The notes beneath the pieces are model-generated. The model searched no databases. It was not told where the DNA came from and worked only from the letters and a program-made list of their open reading frames with translations. DNA of 64,000 nt from JAUIKM01 sp964445695 (lineage in GTDB: Bacteria; Bacteroidota; Ignavibacteria; Kapaibacteriales; UBA7675). Of the stretch, positions 27,453 to 36,500 are shown one piece after another. Where the stretch lies: the NCBI GenBank assembly GCA_964445695.1, contig CAYULF010000005.1, positions 248,001 to 312,000 on the forward strand, given 5' to 3'. How positions within the stretch are numbered: the stretch's first letter is position 1; each line of letters begins with the position of its first letter. Both the position numbers and the translations under genes were made by a program.

Positions 27453-29089
27453 AACACGCTCAAACAATCACCTTCGCGCCGCGCAATCTGCGCCGCCTTG
27501 TTTTGTTGTTGTCGCTCGGTGTACTGCTATGCATGGCGGATCTTCCTGCGCAGGAAAGCGGTACCAAAAAAGAGAACGAACAGCAGCCTCTGCAGCTGCC
27601 GGAAATTATCATTAAGGGTCGCGAAAGTCTCTCGATTCGCGGCGGCCGCAAAGCCGCGCCGCGTTCGATTCCACGTCTGCAGCAACGCGAACTCGACCAG
27701 CTCAACTCACTCGAAAAACTGGCTCCGCCGCTCATGCCGCCGGCCGCGCTGCCCATGCTCAGCACGGAGCAATCGCCCTGGCAAGGTTTTGTGCAGGGCT
27801 CGTTGGGCATGTATCTGACGGCTGATGTGCTGGCCGGACTGAGCGCCCAGCTGGACGGCTATTCGCTCTACGCCCGCGGCGGCCTGCAACTGAGCAACGG
27901 CCACGAGGACGACGCGGGATACAGCCGCATACACGCCGGGCTGCGCTCCGACTACGTTGCACCGCAAAAATTCTGGATCTTCGGCGGCAGCCGCACCGTC
28001 GCCAATCTGAACATCGAACGCCAGGACTACAATCTCTACGCACTCGATTCCGCTGAAGCGCGCGGCGTGACGCTCATTGATTTTGACGTCGACACACGCG
28101 GTTCGTCCGGCGGTATGGATTTTAATCTCGGCTTCGGCATGGATTTGCTCGCGTTGGGCGGCGCACGCGATGCCGATCACTTCGGTCTGGACGGTTATCT
28201 GCGTCTGCGGCGCAGCGGCGCTGGTTTCCAGTTCGGTGGACTGGCGGATATCAATATTCAGAGTCTGAACTCCAATAGCCTGAGCCTGATGACTCTGGCG
28301 TTGACCGGCGACCTGCGCGATTCGACGCTAACGCTGACGAGCGAACTGGGATTTGACGTCGGCAGCGACACGCGCGGCGAGTCGACCTTTGCACCGCGCC
28401 TGCGCGCGGGTGGAGAGCTGGAATTGAGCGAATCGCTCTCGCTGCGCGGTGAATTGAAGAGCGGTCTGCAGCGTCGCGATTTCCATGGACTTTGGCGCGA
28501 AAACCCCTATGTTGACGCCGATGCCGACGTGGCCTTTGAATACGTCGTCGCCGGGGCGGACCTGAACATGATTTACCATCCGCATCCACGGCTTGCTCTT
28601 TTGTTTGGCATCGGGGCGGAAGTACTCAACGATGCCGGGGCTTTTGAGCCGACTTCAACCGCGACCTTTACGACGGTGTTCCGCGACGGGACGCGGTTGA
28701 ACGCCAAAGCCGAGGCACTGTGGCACGTGAGCGAGAAGACGTCGCTCAGCGGCAAGCTCGACGTGCAGGCGACCTCGCTGGACGGTGAAAACGGCGGAAT
28801 TCCCTACGCGGCACCGCTGATGCTGCAGACGGAACTGGCGCATGTATTCGGTGAAAGTGTGCAGATAGGCGTCAAAGCTCTGTTTGTGGGCGAGCGCCAG
28901 GCCGATCTGGCGGACAGCAGCAGAGTGGACGCATTTTTTGACCTTGGCCTGCATTCGCGTATCATAGTGCAGCCGAACTTTTCGATCGACGTCAGTTTCA
29001 GCAATTTGCTTGGACAGAATATTTACATTTGGCGCGACTACAAGGAGCGCGAAATTTTTGCGCGCGCCGGCGTGAGCTGGCTGTTTTGA
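27449..29089 (+). CDS. Predicted outer-membrane beta-barrel protein
   Basis: 546 aa. Signal peptide (MKHAQTITFAPRNLRRLVLL to DLPAQE). A plug-like entry segment follows (QLPEIIIKGRESLSIRGGRK, about 50-69), then roughly 400 residues of alternating hydrophobic and polar beta-strands (for example LSLRGELKSGLQ, SIDVSFSNLLGQNIYIW). The chain ends in VSWLF, a C-terminal aromatic typical of barrel proteins. The LPEIIIKG segment resembles the start of TonB-dependent plug domains, but a full plug is missing. ATGA overlap with the TPR gene shows coupling. It may be an outer-membrane partner that the TPR protein serves; cargo unknown. Confidence 0.8.
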   Translation: MKHAQTITFAPRNLRRLVLLLSLGVLLCMADLPAQESGTKKENEQQPLQLPEIIIKGRESLSIRGGRKAAPRSIPRLQQRELDQLNSLEKLAPPLMPPAALPMLSTEQSPWQGFVQGSLGMYLTADVLAGLSAQLDGYSLYARGGLQLSNGHEDDAGYSRIHAGLRSDYVAPQKFWIFGGSRTVANLNIERQDYNLYALDSAEARGVTLIDFDVDTRGSSGGMDFNLGFGMDLLALGGARDADHFGLDGYLRLRRSGAGFQFGGLADINIQSLNSNSLSLMTLALTGDLRDSTLTLTSELGFDVGSDTRGESTFAPRLRAGGELELSESLSLRGELKSGLQRRDFHGLWRENPYVDADADVAFEYVVAGADLNMIYHPHPRLALLFGIGAEVLNDAGAFEPTSTATFTTVFRDGTRLNAKAEALWHVSEKTSLSGKLDVQATSLDGENGGIPYAAPLMLQTELAHVFGESVQIGVKALFVGERQADLADSSRVDAFFDLGLHSRIIVQPNFSIDVSFSNLLGQNIYIWRDYKEREIFARAGVSWLF

Positions 29090-29113
29090 ACAGCGCAATG
29101 ACGACCTGAGCTT

Positions 29114-30832
29114 ATGGCCGACACGAATAATTCCGATATGCGTGAGGAAGAACGCCGCGGTGGTTTTGCCCCCGACGACGAAACCTTCCAGTTGGAGCGT
29201 CTGGAGCGACATCCGTCGCGTCCGGCCGCCGCCACTCCCGAGTCCGACATCGACGCCGCGGATGACATTTCCGCAGAAGTCACTGATGCCGGCGGCGTTG
29301 AGGCAGCTGACGACGACGCACCGGCGGCGATCGAGTTTGAAGCGCCTATGAGCGTTGACGAGGCCTTGCGCCTGGCCGACGAAGACATCGATGATGAAGA
29401 TTTCCGCGGTGCGGCTCCGGCCGGCATCGCCGACGCGCCGTTCAGCCTGGACGACGACGACACGGAATTTGATCTGCCGGCTGCGCCTGCGGCTCCCGCC
29501 GCGGTCGACGCCGATTTGGAGGAAACGCTGGGTTCCGTCGATCTGCCGGATGACATCGAAGCGGACCTGCCCGCACCGGATGACGCACCGGCGCCGCCGC
29601 CCGCACCGGAAGCTCCTCCCGCACCTCCGGCCCCCACAGCTCCGCCCGCTCCTCCCGCACCGTCCGGGCCTGAAGAGGCGGTCAACCTTGGCCAGGCAGA
29701 AAGTGAGAATGCCCATGCCGAGTCCATATCGCTGGGCGAAGAACTCAAAGCCATTATTCGCGAAGACCTGTCCAAATCCAAAAGCCGCGAGCGAACGCCG
29801 GAAGCACCGCCCGCCAGCGCCATCGTCGAGGCCGATGAAGTCGGTCAGGACGTAGGTGAGGACCATGCCGACGCACCGGAAATTGATCTGAGCGATGTTG
29901 AGTCACGCAGTCATCCATCGCAGCAGGAAGTCGAGCAGGCGACGGACGCGACATCAACGAATGCGACGGCGACGGATGCGGCGACTAAACCGACCTCAAA
30001 ATCGGCGAAAAACAGGCGTTCAAAATCTGCCCGCAAAAAATTCGGACTTTTGCCCATTGCGGCGGTACTGCTCGTACTGGTGATGGCCTCCGCCGCAGCC
30101 TGGTTTCTGCTGGACAGCCCCAATCCCTTTGCCGGTTCGGAGGCTGCTGACGACTCCACGGCCGTCCTGGCAGACGCGGAACACGCGGACGATCACACTG
30201 CCGATCATACGACCGGTGATGCGGAGGCGCAGGACGCGGAGCACGCGGGCGATCACGTTGCCGCAAACGATCATGCCGACGGCGCTGCAGAGGAATGGAC
30301 GGAACACGGCGATGCTGAGCCGCGCGGCAACGCGCACGACAGCGAGGCGTCGCCGCGGCCGGCAACGGACGCAGAACACGGGAACTCCGCGCATTCCGCC
30401 GCGGAGATACAAGCCGGGGCAAACAGAAATAATCAGGAAGAGCCATCAGTCGATCATGCCGAAGTCGAAACAGCCCACGATGCGGTGAATGCGGAGTCGG
30501 CGGTAGAATCGACAAATAAGCCGGCTGCGTCGGCGTCGCCGTCCACAGCGGAAGCGGGCACAAACAAGAGCGCTCCGGCCAGGCAGACAGCGCCCAGTCC
30601 GCGCGGCGAATACGTGGTGCAGATCTATTCTTCGCCTTCCCTGGAAGATGCGGAAGAGTGGCTGCACAAACTGCAGAACGACAACATTCCGAGTGCGTTT
30701 ATCACGACGCAATACATCCGCGACCGGATTTGGTACCGCGTGCGATTCGGAATTTTTGAAACGCGCGAGGATGCGGAACGTAGCGCACGAAATCTGGGTT
30801 ATGCGCGGGCCTGGGTAGTGCGAGTGCGCTGA
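29114..30832 (+). CDS. SPOR-domain membrane protein with Pro-rich and His/Asp-rich linkers
   Basis: 572 aa. Residues 1-300 are cytoplasmic, very acidic, and include a Pro/Ala run (about 155-190). Basic residues (SKSARKK) precede one transmembrane helix (about 309-331, LLPIAAVLLVLVMASAAAW). The periplasmic linker at about 354-455 is rich in His, Asp, Ala and Glu (AEHADDHTADHTTGDAE, AEHAGDHVAANDHADG). The C-terminal 75 residues are a SPOR domain (EYVVQIYSSPSLEDAEEWL ... RIWYRVRFGIF), which binds denuded peptidoglycan at division sites. The His-rich linker is unusual for SPOR proteins and could bind metal; that is inference. It lies between the barrel and TonB genes in the same operon. Confidence 0.88.
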   Translation: MADTNNSDMREEERRGGFAPDDETFQLERLERHPSRPAAATPESDIDAADDISAEVTDAGGVEAADDDAPAAIEFEAPMSVDEALRLADEDIDDEDFRGAAPAGIADAPFSLDDDDTEFDLPAAPAAPAAVDADLEETLGSVDLPDDIEADLPAPDDAPAPPPAPEAPPAPPAPTAPPAPPAPSGPEEAVNLGQAESENAHAESISLGEELKAIIREDLSKSKSRERTPEAPPASAIVEADEVGQDVGEDHADAPEIDLSDVESRSHPSQQEVEQATDATSTNATATDAATKPTSKSAKNRRSKSARKKFGLLPIAAVLLVLVMASAAAWFLLDSPNPFAGSEAADDSTAVLADAEHADDHTADHTTGDAEAQDAEHAGDHVAANDHADGAAEEWTEHGDAEPRGNAHDSEASPRPATDAEHGNSAHSAAEIQAGANRNNQEEPSVDHAEVETAHDAVNAESAVESTNKPAASASPSTAEAGTNKSAPARQTAPSPRGEYVVQIYSSPSLEDAEEWLHKLQNDNIPSAFITTQYIRDRIWYRVRFGIFETREDAERSARNLGYARAWVVRVR

Positions 30833-30907
30833 TCCCGGTTCAACGCGATCACACAATGAATTTTTCCGGCAGCAGGCATTCTCATTTCACAGTGGAGCTA
30901 TTCACAG

Positions 30908-31684
30908 ATGCAGCAATCACGAATGGAAGAGAGCGGATTTGAGCTGCAGATTCCGTGGAATTCAAACACGGCGCGCAGCTTCGGCCTGGCGTTGCTGGTG
31001 AATGCCGCATTGCTCTGGCTGTTTTTTCAGTACGCCAATATTACCGTCACGCCGCGTGACATGGAGCTGGCGGAGCGCATTCCGACAATGATTGTCTTCG
31101 GTCTGGGCGACGGCACGGGAATTGATGACGGCAACCTTGAGGAAGAAGGCGCCAAACGCGCGGGCCAGGAAACACCGACACCGCTGGAAGACGCCGAGCG
31201 TGCACCGGAAAAGGCCAAACGCGCCGAGAACACGAGTTCCGAACATCCCAATGCCATTCCGAATATCGTGCAGGAAAAACGAGCGGAGACGTCCACGCCC
31301 CAAAAGGACGAAGCGCGCGAAGGCAAACACGATATTGGCGCTTCGATCACCAATCCGGACGAGGCGGGCCGGGGGCTCGGCGATTTCGGCAGCGGAGCAG
31401 GCAAAGGCGAGGGTTTTGGCGATGTGGAGTGGGGCGGCGGCGGCAACCGCGTCGTGCTGCAGAAAAAACTGCCGGACTATCCGCGCGGCGTCAACCGCTC
31501 CGTGGAGGTGCGTCTGAAGTTTACGGTCACGGCCGACGGACGCGTAACACACGTGGTGCCGGTCAAACAGGGCGAGCCGGCGCTGTCGGTGCGCGCAATC
31601 AATGCATTGAAACAATGGCGATTTGGGCCGATTTCCGAACAAAAGGACATGTTCGGTTTTATCACCTTTACCTTCCGGATCTAG
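30908..31684 (+). CDS. TonB family energy transducer
   Basis: 258 aa. GGAG lies about ten bases before the ATG. A short cytoplasmic N-terminus is followed by one transmembrane helix (about 27-43, LALLVNAALLWLFFQYA). A long charged and Gly-rich periplasmic spacer (GDFGSGAGKGEGFGD) leads to a C-terminal TonB domain (LPDYPRGVNRSVEVRLKFTV, then ALKQWRFGP). TonB transmits proton-motive force from ExbBD to outer-membrane receptors. No exbBD lies in the window. Its position after the barrel and SPOR genes suggests it energises that barrel, or links the envelope layers. Last gene of the operon. Confidence 0.9.
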   Translation: MQQSRMEESGFELQIPWNSNTARSFGLALLVNAALLWLFFQYANITVTPRDMELAERIPTMIVFGLGDGTGIDDGNLEEEGAKRAGQETPTPLEDAERAPEKAKRAENTSSEHPNAIPNIVQEKRAETSTPQKDEAREGKHDIGASITNPDEAGRGLGDFGSGAGKGEGFGDVEWGGGGNRVVLQKKLPDYPRGVNRSVEVRLKFTVTADGRVTHVVPVKQGEPALSVRAINALKQWRFGPISEQKDMFGFITFTFRI

Positions 31685-32153
31685 TCGACCGCCCGATTTT
31701 TTCTTTTGTGATCATATTTCCAGCTTTACTGTGCAATGCGGCGCTTCCATGTGCCGCGCCAGTTTACTGATTTGTGGAGCCACCCCGCTTCAATACAGGG
31801 CCGATGTTTCGAATCTGTAATGTAAATCACACCTGCGATTGGAAAAACTCGTCTCTTTGCCTATTTTTGTGAATTCCGCCGGAGTACAATCGGCTTTGTT
31901 CGCCTGATTCATTGTGGCCGGGGTCAATAGACATTCCGATGTTTCCTTCGGGGAAACAACAAGTTCCGATGTGGTTTTTGGCTTGTCGGATTCATCGGAC
32001 ACGGAGCTTGCGGCCCTGCTGCGGCGTGCTCTTTTTGTGTTTAAAACGTTCCGCGGCGGTATCGTAGATCGTTTGTGCGCTGCCCGACGGCAGGCGGTGG
32101 AGGCGCAACCATCACGGCAAGTTGTCCAACTTCAACCCGAACATAACAACAAT
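31685..32153. other. Gap between TonB and glgA
   Basis: 469 bases with no supported gene. It contains a small TTCGG-capped hairpin (GTTTCC / GGAAAC at 31941-31957) between two TTCCGATGT words (31934 and 31974). A T-rich TTTTTTCTTTT sits just after the tonB stop without a clear stem. It must carry the glgA promoter; glgA has no evident Shine-Dalgarno. Confidence 0.5.
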
Positions 32154-33632
32154 ATGGCGAAACCGCTAAGCATTTTATTCTGCGCTAGTGAAATTTTTCC
32201 CTTTGCCAAAACCGGCGGTTTGGCGGACGTCGCCTACGGACTGCCGCTGGCACTGCGCGACCTTGGCCACGACATCCGCGTGATGCTGCCCAAGTACGGG
32301 CCGATCAGCGAACGGCGCAACCGCATTCACGAGATCAACCGACTGAAAGACTTGCCGATTCCGGTGGGTGAACTGACCGAACCGGCGACCGTCAAATCCT
32401 CGTCGATCGTCAACCCGCGCACCAAGGTGCAGGCCTACATGACGACGAACCACCGCTATTTCGACTCCAAGTGGGGCGTGTATTCGGACCCGGAGACGGG
32501 CCTGGACTACGAGGACAACGACGAGCGCTTCATCTTTTTCAGCCGCACGGTGATCGAGACCTGCATGCTGCTGGGCTGGTTCCCGGACGTGGTGCACTGC
32601 AACGACTGGCACACGGGCCTGATTCCGGTCTACATGCGCGAGATGTTCCCCGAGCAGTTCGCCGACACAAAAATTGTGTTCACGATCCACAACATCGCCA
32701 ACCAGGGCGACTTCGATCTGGACGCGACCTTCCCGAAAGCGGGCTTTGACGAAGGCGTGCGCGAGCGCGTCAGCCACAACGGTCGCTTCAACTTCCTCAA
32801 AGCGGGTCTCAGCTACGCCGACCACGTCACGACGGTCAGCCCGTCCTACGCGCGTGAAATTCTCGAGAACGGCGAACTGACCGACGGACTGAACGATGTT
32901 CTGGCCGCCCGCAAAGACGTGTTCTCGCCCGTGCTGAACGGCATCGACACCACCGTCTGGAATCCCGAAAAAGACAAAAGTATCGCCCGCAAATACACCG
33001 CGGACAGCATTGATAAAAAAGAAGCCAACAAGGAAAAAGTCGTCGAGAGCTTCGGCCTGAACTTCAAAGCGGGCCGGCCGGTGATCGCGATGATTTCGCG
33101 ACTTGTTCCGCACAAAGGTCTCAGTCTTCTGCAGGATGCGGCGGACAAGCTGCTGGAATACGATCTGCAACTGCTGGTGCTGGGTGAAGGCGACCAGGAT
33201 ATCCAGGAGTTTCTGGAATCCCTGCAGAAAGATCACCCGGACAAAGTCGGCGTCAAGATCGGTTTTGACGACAATCTGGCGCACCTGATCGAAGCCGGCG
33301 CGGACATGTTCCTGATGCCTTCGCTCTTTGAGCCCTGCGGCCTGAACCAGATGTATTCCTTTGCCTACGGCACCGTACCCGTCGTGCGCGCAACCGGCGG
33401 TCTTAAAGACACCGTGCGCGAGCAGGACAGCGAGGCCGGCCCGGGCAACGGCTTTGTGTTTGACGACTACACCGCCGAGGCGATGCTCGCCGCGGTGGCC
33501 CGCGCACTGGAAGCCTACGGCGACAAATCGCGCTGGAACAACATCGTCGCACAAGGCATGAGTGAAGATCACTCCTGGAACAAAGCCGCAGGCGAGTACG
33601 AGGGAATTTACCGCGGTTTGTTTGAAGCCTGA
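32154..33632 (+). CDS. glgA: Glycogen/starch synthase (GT5)
   Basis: 492 aa, the normal length for GlgA. The start at 32154 opens the conserved N-terminus (MAKPLSILFCASEIFPFAKT) with the ADP-glucose-binding KTGGLADV loop. Further hallmarks are DVVHCNDWHTGLIP, FTIHNIANQG and, in the C-terminal GT-B domain, SRLVPHKGL and EPCGLNQMYSFAYGT, which carries the catalytic Glu. It elongates alpha-1,4-glucan from ADP- or UDP-glucose in the cytoplasm. The upstream open frame is not part of the protein family. The downstream DUF4270 lipoprotein is a frequent neighbour of this synthase in Bacteroidota. Confidence 0.96.
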   Translation: MAKPLSILFCASEIFPFAKTGGLADVAYGLPLALRDLGHDIRVMLPKYGPISERRNRIHEINRLKDLPIPVGELTEPATVKSSSIVNPRTKVQAYMTTNHRYFDSKWGVYSDPETGLDYEDNDERFIFFSRTVIETCMLLGWFPDVVHCNDWHTGLIPVYMREMFPEQFADTKIVFTIHNIANQGDFDLDATFPKAGFDEGVRERVSHNGRFNFLKAGLSYADHVTTVSPSYAREILENGELTDGLNDVLAARKDVFSPVLNGIDTTVWNPEKDKSIARKYTADSIDKKEANKEKVVESFGLNFKAGRPVIAMISRLVPHKGLSLLQDAADKLLEYDLQLLVLGEGDQDIQEFLESLQKDHPDKVGVKIGFDDNLAHLIEAGADMFLMPSLFEPCGLNQMYSFAYGTVPVVRATGGLKDTVREQDSEAGPGNGFVFDDYTAEAMLAAVARALEAYGDKSRWNNIVAQGMSEDHSWNKAAGEYEGIYRGLFEA

Positions 33633-33780
33633 GCTCCGCCCGCAGCTATCGGACCCGTCCGGCTTGGATGCAATCGGCTCACTGACGTCGCCTGAAAAAA
33701 GATGCGGCGTTGTGACCAAATATCGCTTTCGGCTATCCGTATATTCGGCTCCGGTAATTTTTCATGTCAACTCCGAACCT

Positions 33781-35109
33781 ATGACGAACATTCGCAGGGC
33801 CGTCGCCCTCTGGCTTACGACCTGCCTCGCGCTTCTTGGCATGTCCGCCTGCAACGATCTGCCGACAGATCTGGGCAGCGATTTTGTGGTCGACACGGCC
33901 GATACCTACCGTCTGCTCTCCTCCGAAGTCCCGCTCATGCTGAGCTATGAAAACGGGCGCATCGACACCTTTGCGTCGGGCCGTCCGCTGTTCAACGCCG
34001 GGCCGCTCTACGTTGGTCGTCTGGCCGACGGCAGCGAGGCACTGAGCATCTTGCGCTTCGCCACGATTGACGATGTTGACGACCTCGATCTCTTCGACCC
34101 GGCGCGCTATACCATACAGTCGCTTAAATTGCGCCTGCAGGTGTCCACCTATGCCATCGGCGACACGAGCTCCGATCTGGTCGACTTCGGCGTTCACGAC
34201 CTTGAGTGGCGCGATGAAGAGACATTTGGTGCGTTTACAACGCGAACCCAGATTGAAAACCGCCGCGACGCCGGCCTGCCGCTCTTTGCCGAGGCGGAAG
34301 CCGCGCACTTCAGCGGCCCGATCGCCTTTGCGGATTCGATCTTTGCGGTTGAAGTGAACGACATCAGTCAGGATCTCTTCCGCGAGTGGATGCGCCGCCG
34401 CGGCGAGTATGTGGAGCTGCGCAAAGAGTTTGAAGACCGCGGTGAAGAGCCGCCCGCCGATGAAAACTACGGTCTGGCGCTCCTGCCGACCGCAGGCGTC
34501 AACGTCATTCGCAGTTTTGCCACGCCGGAAATCTCAACGCTGGAAGATATTCCCTTTAGTCAGTTGGAACTGGTTTATCAGCACGTAGACAGCACGGGCG
34601 TCGACACGCTGGTGATCGAGGCCGGTAACGACGGCTCCTACGTCGCCACGCCGCCCGCTCCGGAGAAGCGCTTTGTGCTGCAGGGCGGCAGCGCCTGGCG
34701 CTACGCCATCCAACTTGATTTCGACATGATTCCCGACCTCTCGCGCGTGGCCTACGCCGAACTGGATCTGTCCATCGACAAAGACCTGACGCTGGAAGGA
34801 CGCGGCGGCAACGGGCGCAGCAATGCCGTTACGGTGCGCGCCTCGGAAGATGGCTCGCTCGTGCAGAACACAACGCTGTCGCGTTCGGCCGACATTCAGG
34901 CCGACGACAGCGGTCGATACCTGCTGACCGGCTTGCAGACGATCATCGAAAACTGGCTGCGCAACGGCGGCGACGAGGCCTTCCTGTTGCACACCCTTTC
35001 GTCGGAAGAACAGTCGGAAATGGACAGACTGGTTTTCTACGGCCCCGATGCGGACGACGCATCCAAACGCCCGAAACTGAAAGTTTTCTACCGCACGCGC
35101 CCGCGATGA
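33781..35109 (+). CDS. DUF4270-like lipoprotein
   Basis: 442 aa from the ATG at 33781; the earlier in-frame start overlaps glgA and lacks a signal sequence. Residues 1-22 form a lipoprotein signal with lipobox LLGMSAC followed by NDLPTDLGSDF, which matches the N-terminal pattern of DUF4270 proteins. The body is beta-rich with conserved blocks typical of the family (GPLYVGRLADG, SLKLRLQVSTYAIGD, and near the C-terminus LVFYGPDADD). Expected at the outer membrane. DUF4270 genes commonly follow glgA, but their role is not established. Confidence 0.85.
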   Translation: MTNIRRAVALWLTTCLALLGMSACNDLPTDLGSDFVVDTADTYRLLSSEVPLMLSYENGRIDTFASGRPLFNAGPLYVGRLADGSEALSILRFATIDDVDDLDLFDPARYTIQSLKLRLQVSTYAIGDTSSDLVDFGVHDLEWRDEETFGAFTTRTQIENRRDAGLPLFAEAEAAHFSGPIAFADSIFAVEVNDISQDLFREWMRRRGEYVELRKEFEDRGEEPPADENYGLALLPTAGVNVIRSFATPEISTLEDIPFSQLELVYQHVDSTGVDTLVIEAGNDGSYVATPPAPEKRFVLQGGSAWRYAIQLDFDMIPDLSRVAYAELDLSIDKDLTLEGRGGNGRSNAVTVRASEDGSLVQNTTLSRSADIQADDSGRYLLTGLQTIIENWLRNGGDEAFLLHTLSSEEQSEMDRLVFYGPDADDASKRPKLKVFYRTRPR

Positions 35110-35140
35110 GCGGCGTCCGCGCACACAACGGTTTACCTGA

Positions 35141-36412
35141 ATGATGCATAGAATTCCGACTAAAAAACTCTCGGCTCTGGTCCTGGCTGCTGCGTTGCTG
35201 GCGGTCGCGCCCTCCGGCGTTCAACTGCTGGCACAGGGCGGTTCAAACTATTCGGTCTTTGGCGTCGGCGACTTGTACGACCACGTCAGCGCCGTGTACG
35301 AAGGACTCGGCGGCACCTCGATCGCCGTCCCTTCGCCCTATGCGCTCAACTCCGTCAACCCGGCGGCTGTGTCGGACCTTGAGACGACGCGCATTCAGGC
35401 GGCTTACTCGTTCCGCCAGATTCAGGCCAACACCGATCTGCGCACGGTTTCTCAGAACAACGGCAAGATTCAGGGCCTCACCGCCGGCATGTCGATCGAC
35501 ACTGCGCTGGGCGCCGGCCTGCTCTTCGGCATCCGTCCTTTCAGCACCGTAAACTACCGTTTCCAGACCACGGAAAACGACGTCTACGACGACGGCGAGA
35601 CGGTCAGTTCTTCGACTGAATACCGCGGCAGCGGCGGCCTGTCCGAGTTTTTCCTGGGCGGTGCAATCCGGCCCATGGACGACCTTGCGGTCGGTATCAA
35701 CGGCGTGTTTTACATTGGCAGCATCAACACCGTCACTCTTACCGAGTACGGCAGCAGCCTGTTTTCCGCAGCGGAAACCCGCCGCAGCTTTGGTTTTTCC
35801 GGCGCCGGTTTGCGTCTGGGACTCACGTACAACGTCACGCCGCGCTTGCGCCTCGGCGCCACGGCGACGTTCAACACCGATCTGGACGTGGACGTTGAGA
35901 ATGAGTATCGCTCCAATCTCGTGACGCTCTACGGCGACTCCACCATTTCGGCCACGGACGTCAGCCCTATGCCTTCGATTCTCGGCTTCGGCGCCAGTTA
36001 TACTGTCGGTGAGTTTGTGTGGGCCGCCGACGTGCTCAGCAAGGACTTCAGCTCGTTTTCCGTCCGCACGGGCGACGGCCAGGCTGAATTTCGCCGCTCG
36101 AACAAAGTCAGCGCCGGCGTACAGTGGCTGCGCACCACCAACGCATATCAACGCTACCACGATCGCTGGACCTGGAACTTTGGTCTCAGCTACCTGCAGG
36201 ACTACTACCAGATTCGCGGTACCGGGCTCGACGAACTCGCCGCTTCCGCCGGCGTGCAGATTCCCGTCAGCTCGCGCGCCATGCTGGACGCCGCCGTCAC
36301 GATTGGTCAGCGCGGCACTATGGACGACAATTTGATTCAGGAACGTTTCTTCCGGCTGTCATTCTCACTCAGCATGGGCGATACCTGGTTCAAGCCTTTC
36401 GGCCAGCGTTGA
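35141..36412 (+). CDS. Predicted outer-membrane barrel protein (FadL/PorV-like)
   Basis: 423 aa. A signal peptide ends at LLAQGG. The mature start is NYSVFGVGDLYDHVSAVYEG, then LGGTSIAVPSPYALNSVNPA. This pattern of SxFGxGD and NPA blocks is shared by Bacteroidota outer-membrane proteins often grouped with the FadL/OmpP1 or PorV families. The rest alternates as beta-strands (LRLGLTYNVTPRLRLGATAT) and ends RLSFSLSMGDTWFKPFGQR. The start lies 32 bases after the DUF4270 gene, so they are cotranscribed. Cargo or transport role unknown. Confidence 0.8.
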   Translation: MMHRIPTKKLSALVLAAALLAVAPSGVQLLAQGGSNYSVFGVGDLYDHVSAVYEGLGGTSIAVPSPYALNSVNPAAVSDLETTRIQAAYSFRQIQANTDLRTVSQNNGKIQGLTAGMSIDTALGAGLLFGIRPFSTVNYRFQTTENDVYDDGETVSSSTEYRGSGGLSEFFLGGAIRPMDDLAVGINGVFYIGSINTVTLTEYGSSLFSAAETRRSFGFSGAGLRLGLTYNVTPRLRLGATATFNTDLDVDVENEYRSNLVTLYGDSTISATDVSPMPSILGFGASYTVGEFVWAADVLSKDFSSFSVRTGDGQAEFRRSNKVSAGVQWLRTTNAYQRYHDRWTWNFGLSYLQDYYQIRGTGLDELAASAGVQIPVSSRAMLDAAVTIGQRGTMDDNLIQERFFRLSFSLSMGDTWFKPFGQR

Positions 36413-36500
36413 TCGCTTCTGCGGCGCGTCGTGGTCAGATAGGATATATGCACCGGGCTTCGTAATTTTGCTGTTCTGTTTCAACTACCAGGATAGGTTC

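Noticed and set aside
31914..32153. N-terminal extension of glgA
   Set aside because: The frame is open upstream of 32154, but the sequence lacks family similarity and the conserved GlgA N-terminus begins exactly at the ATG at 32154.
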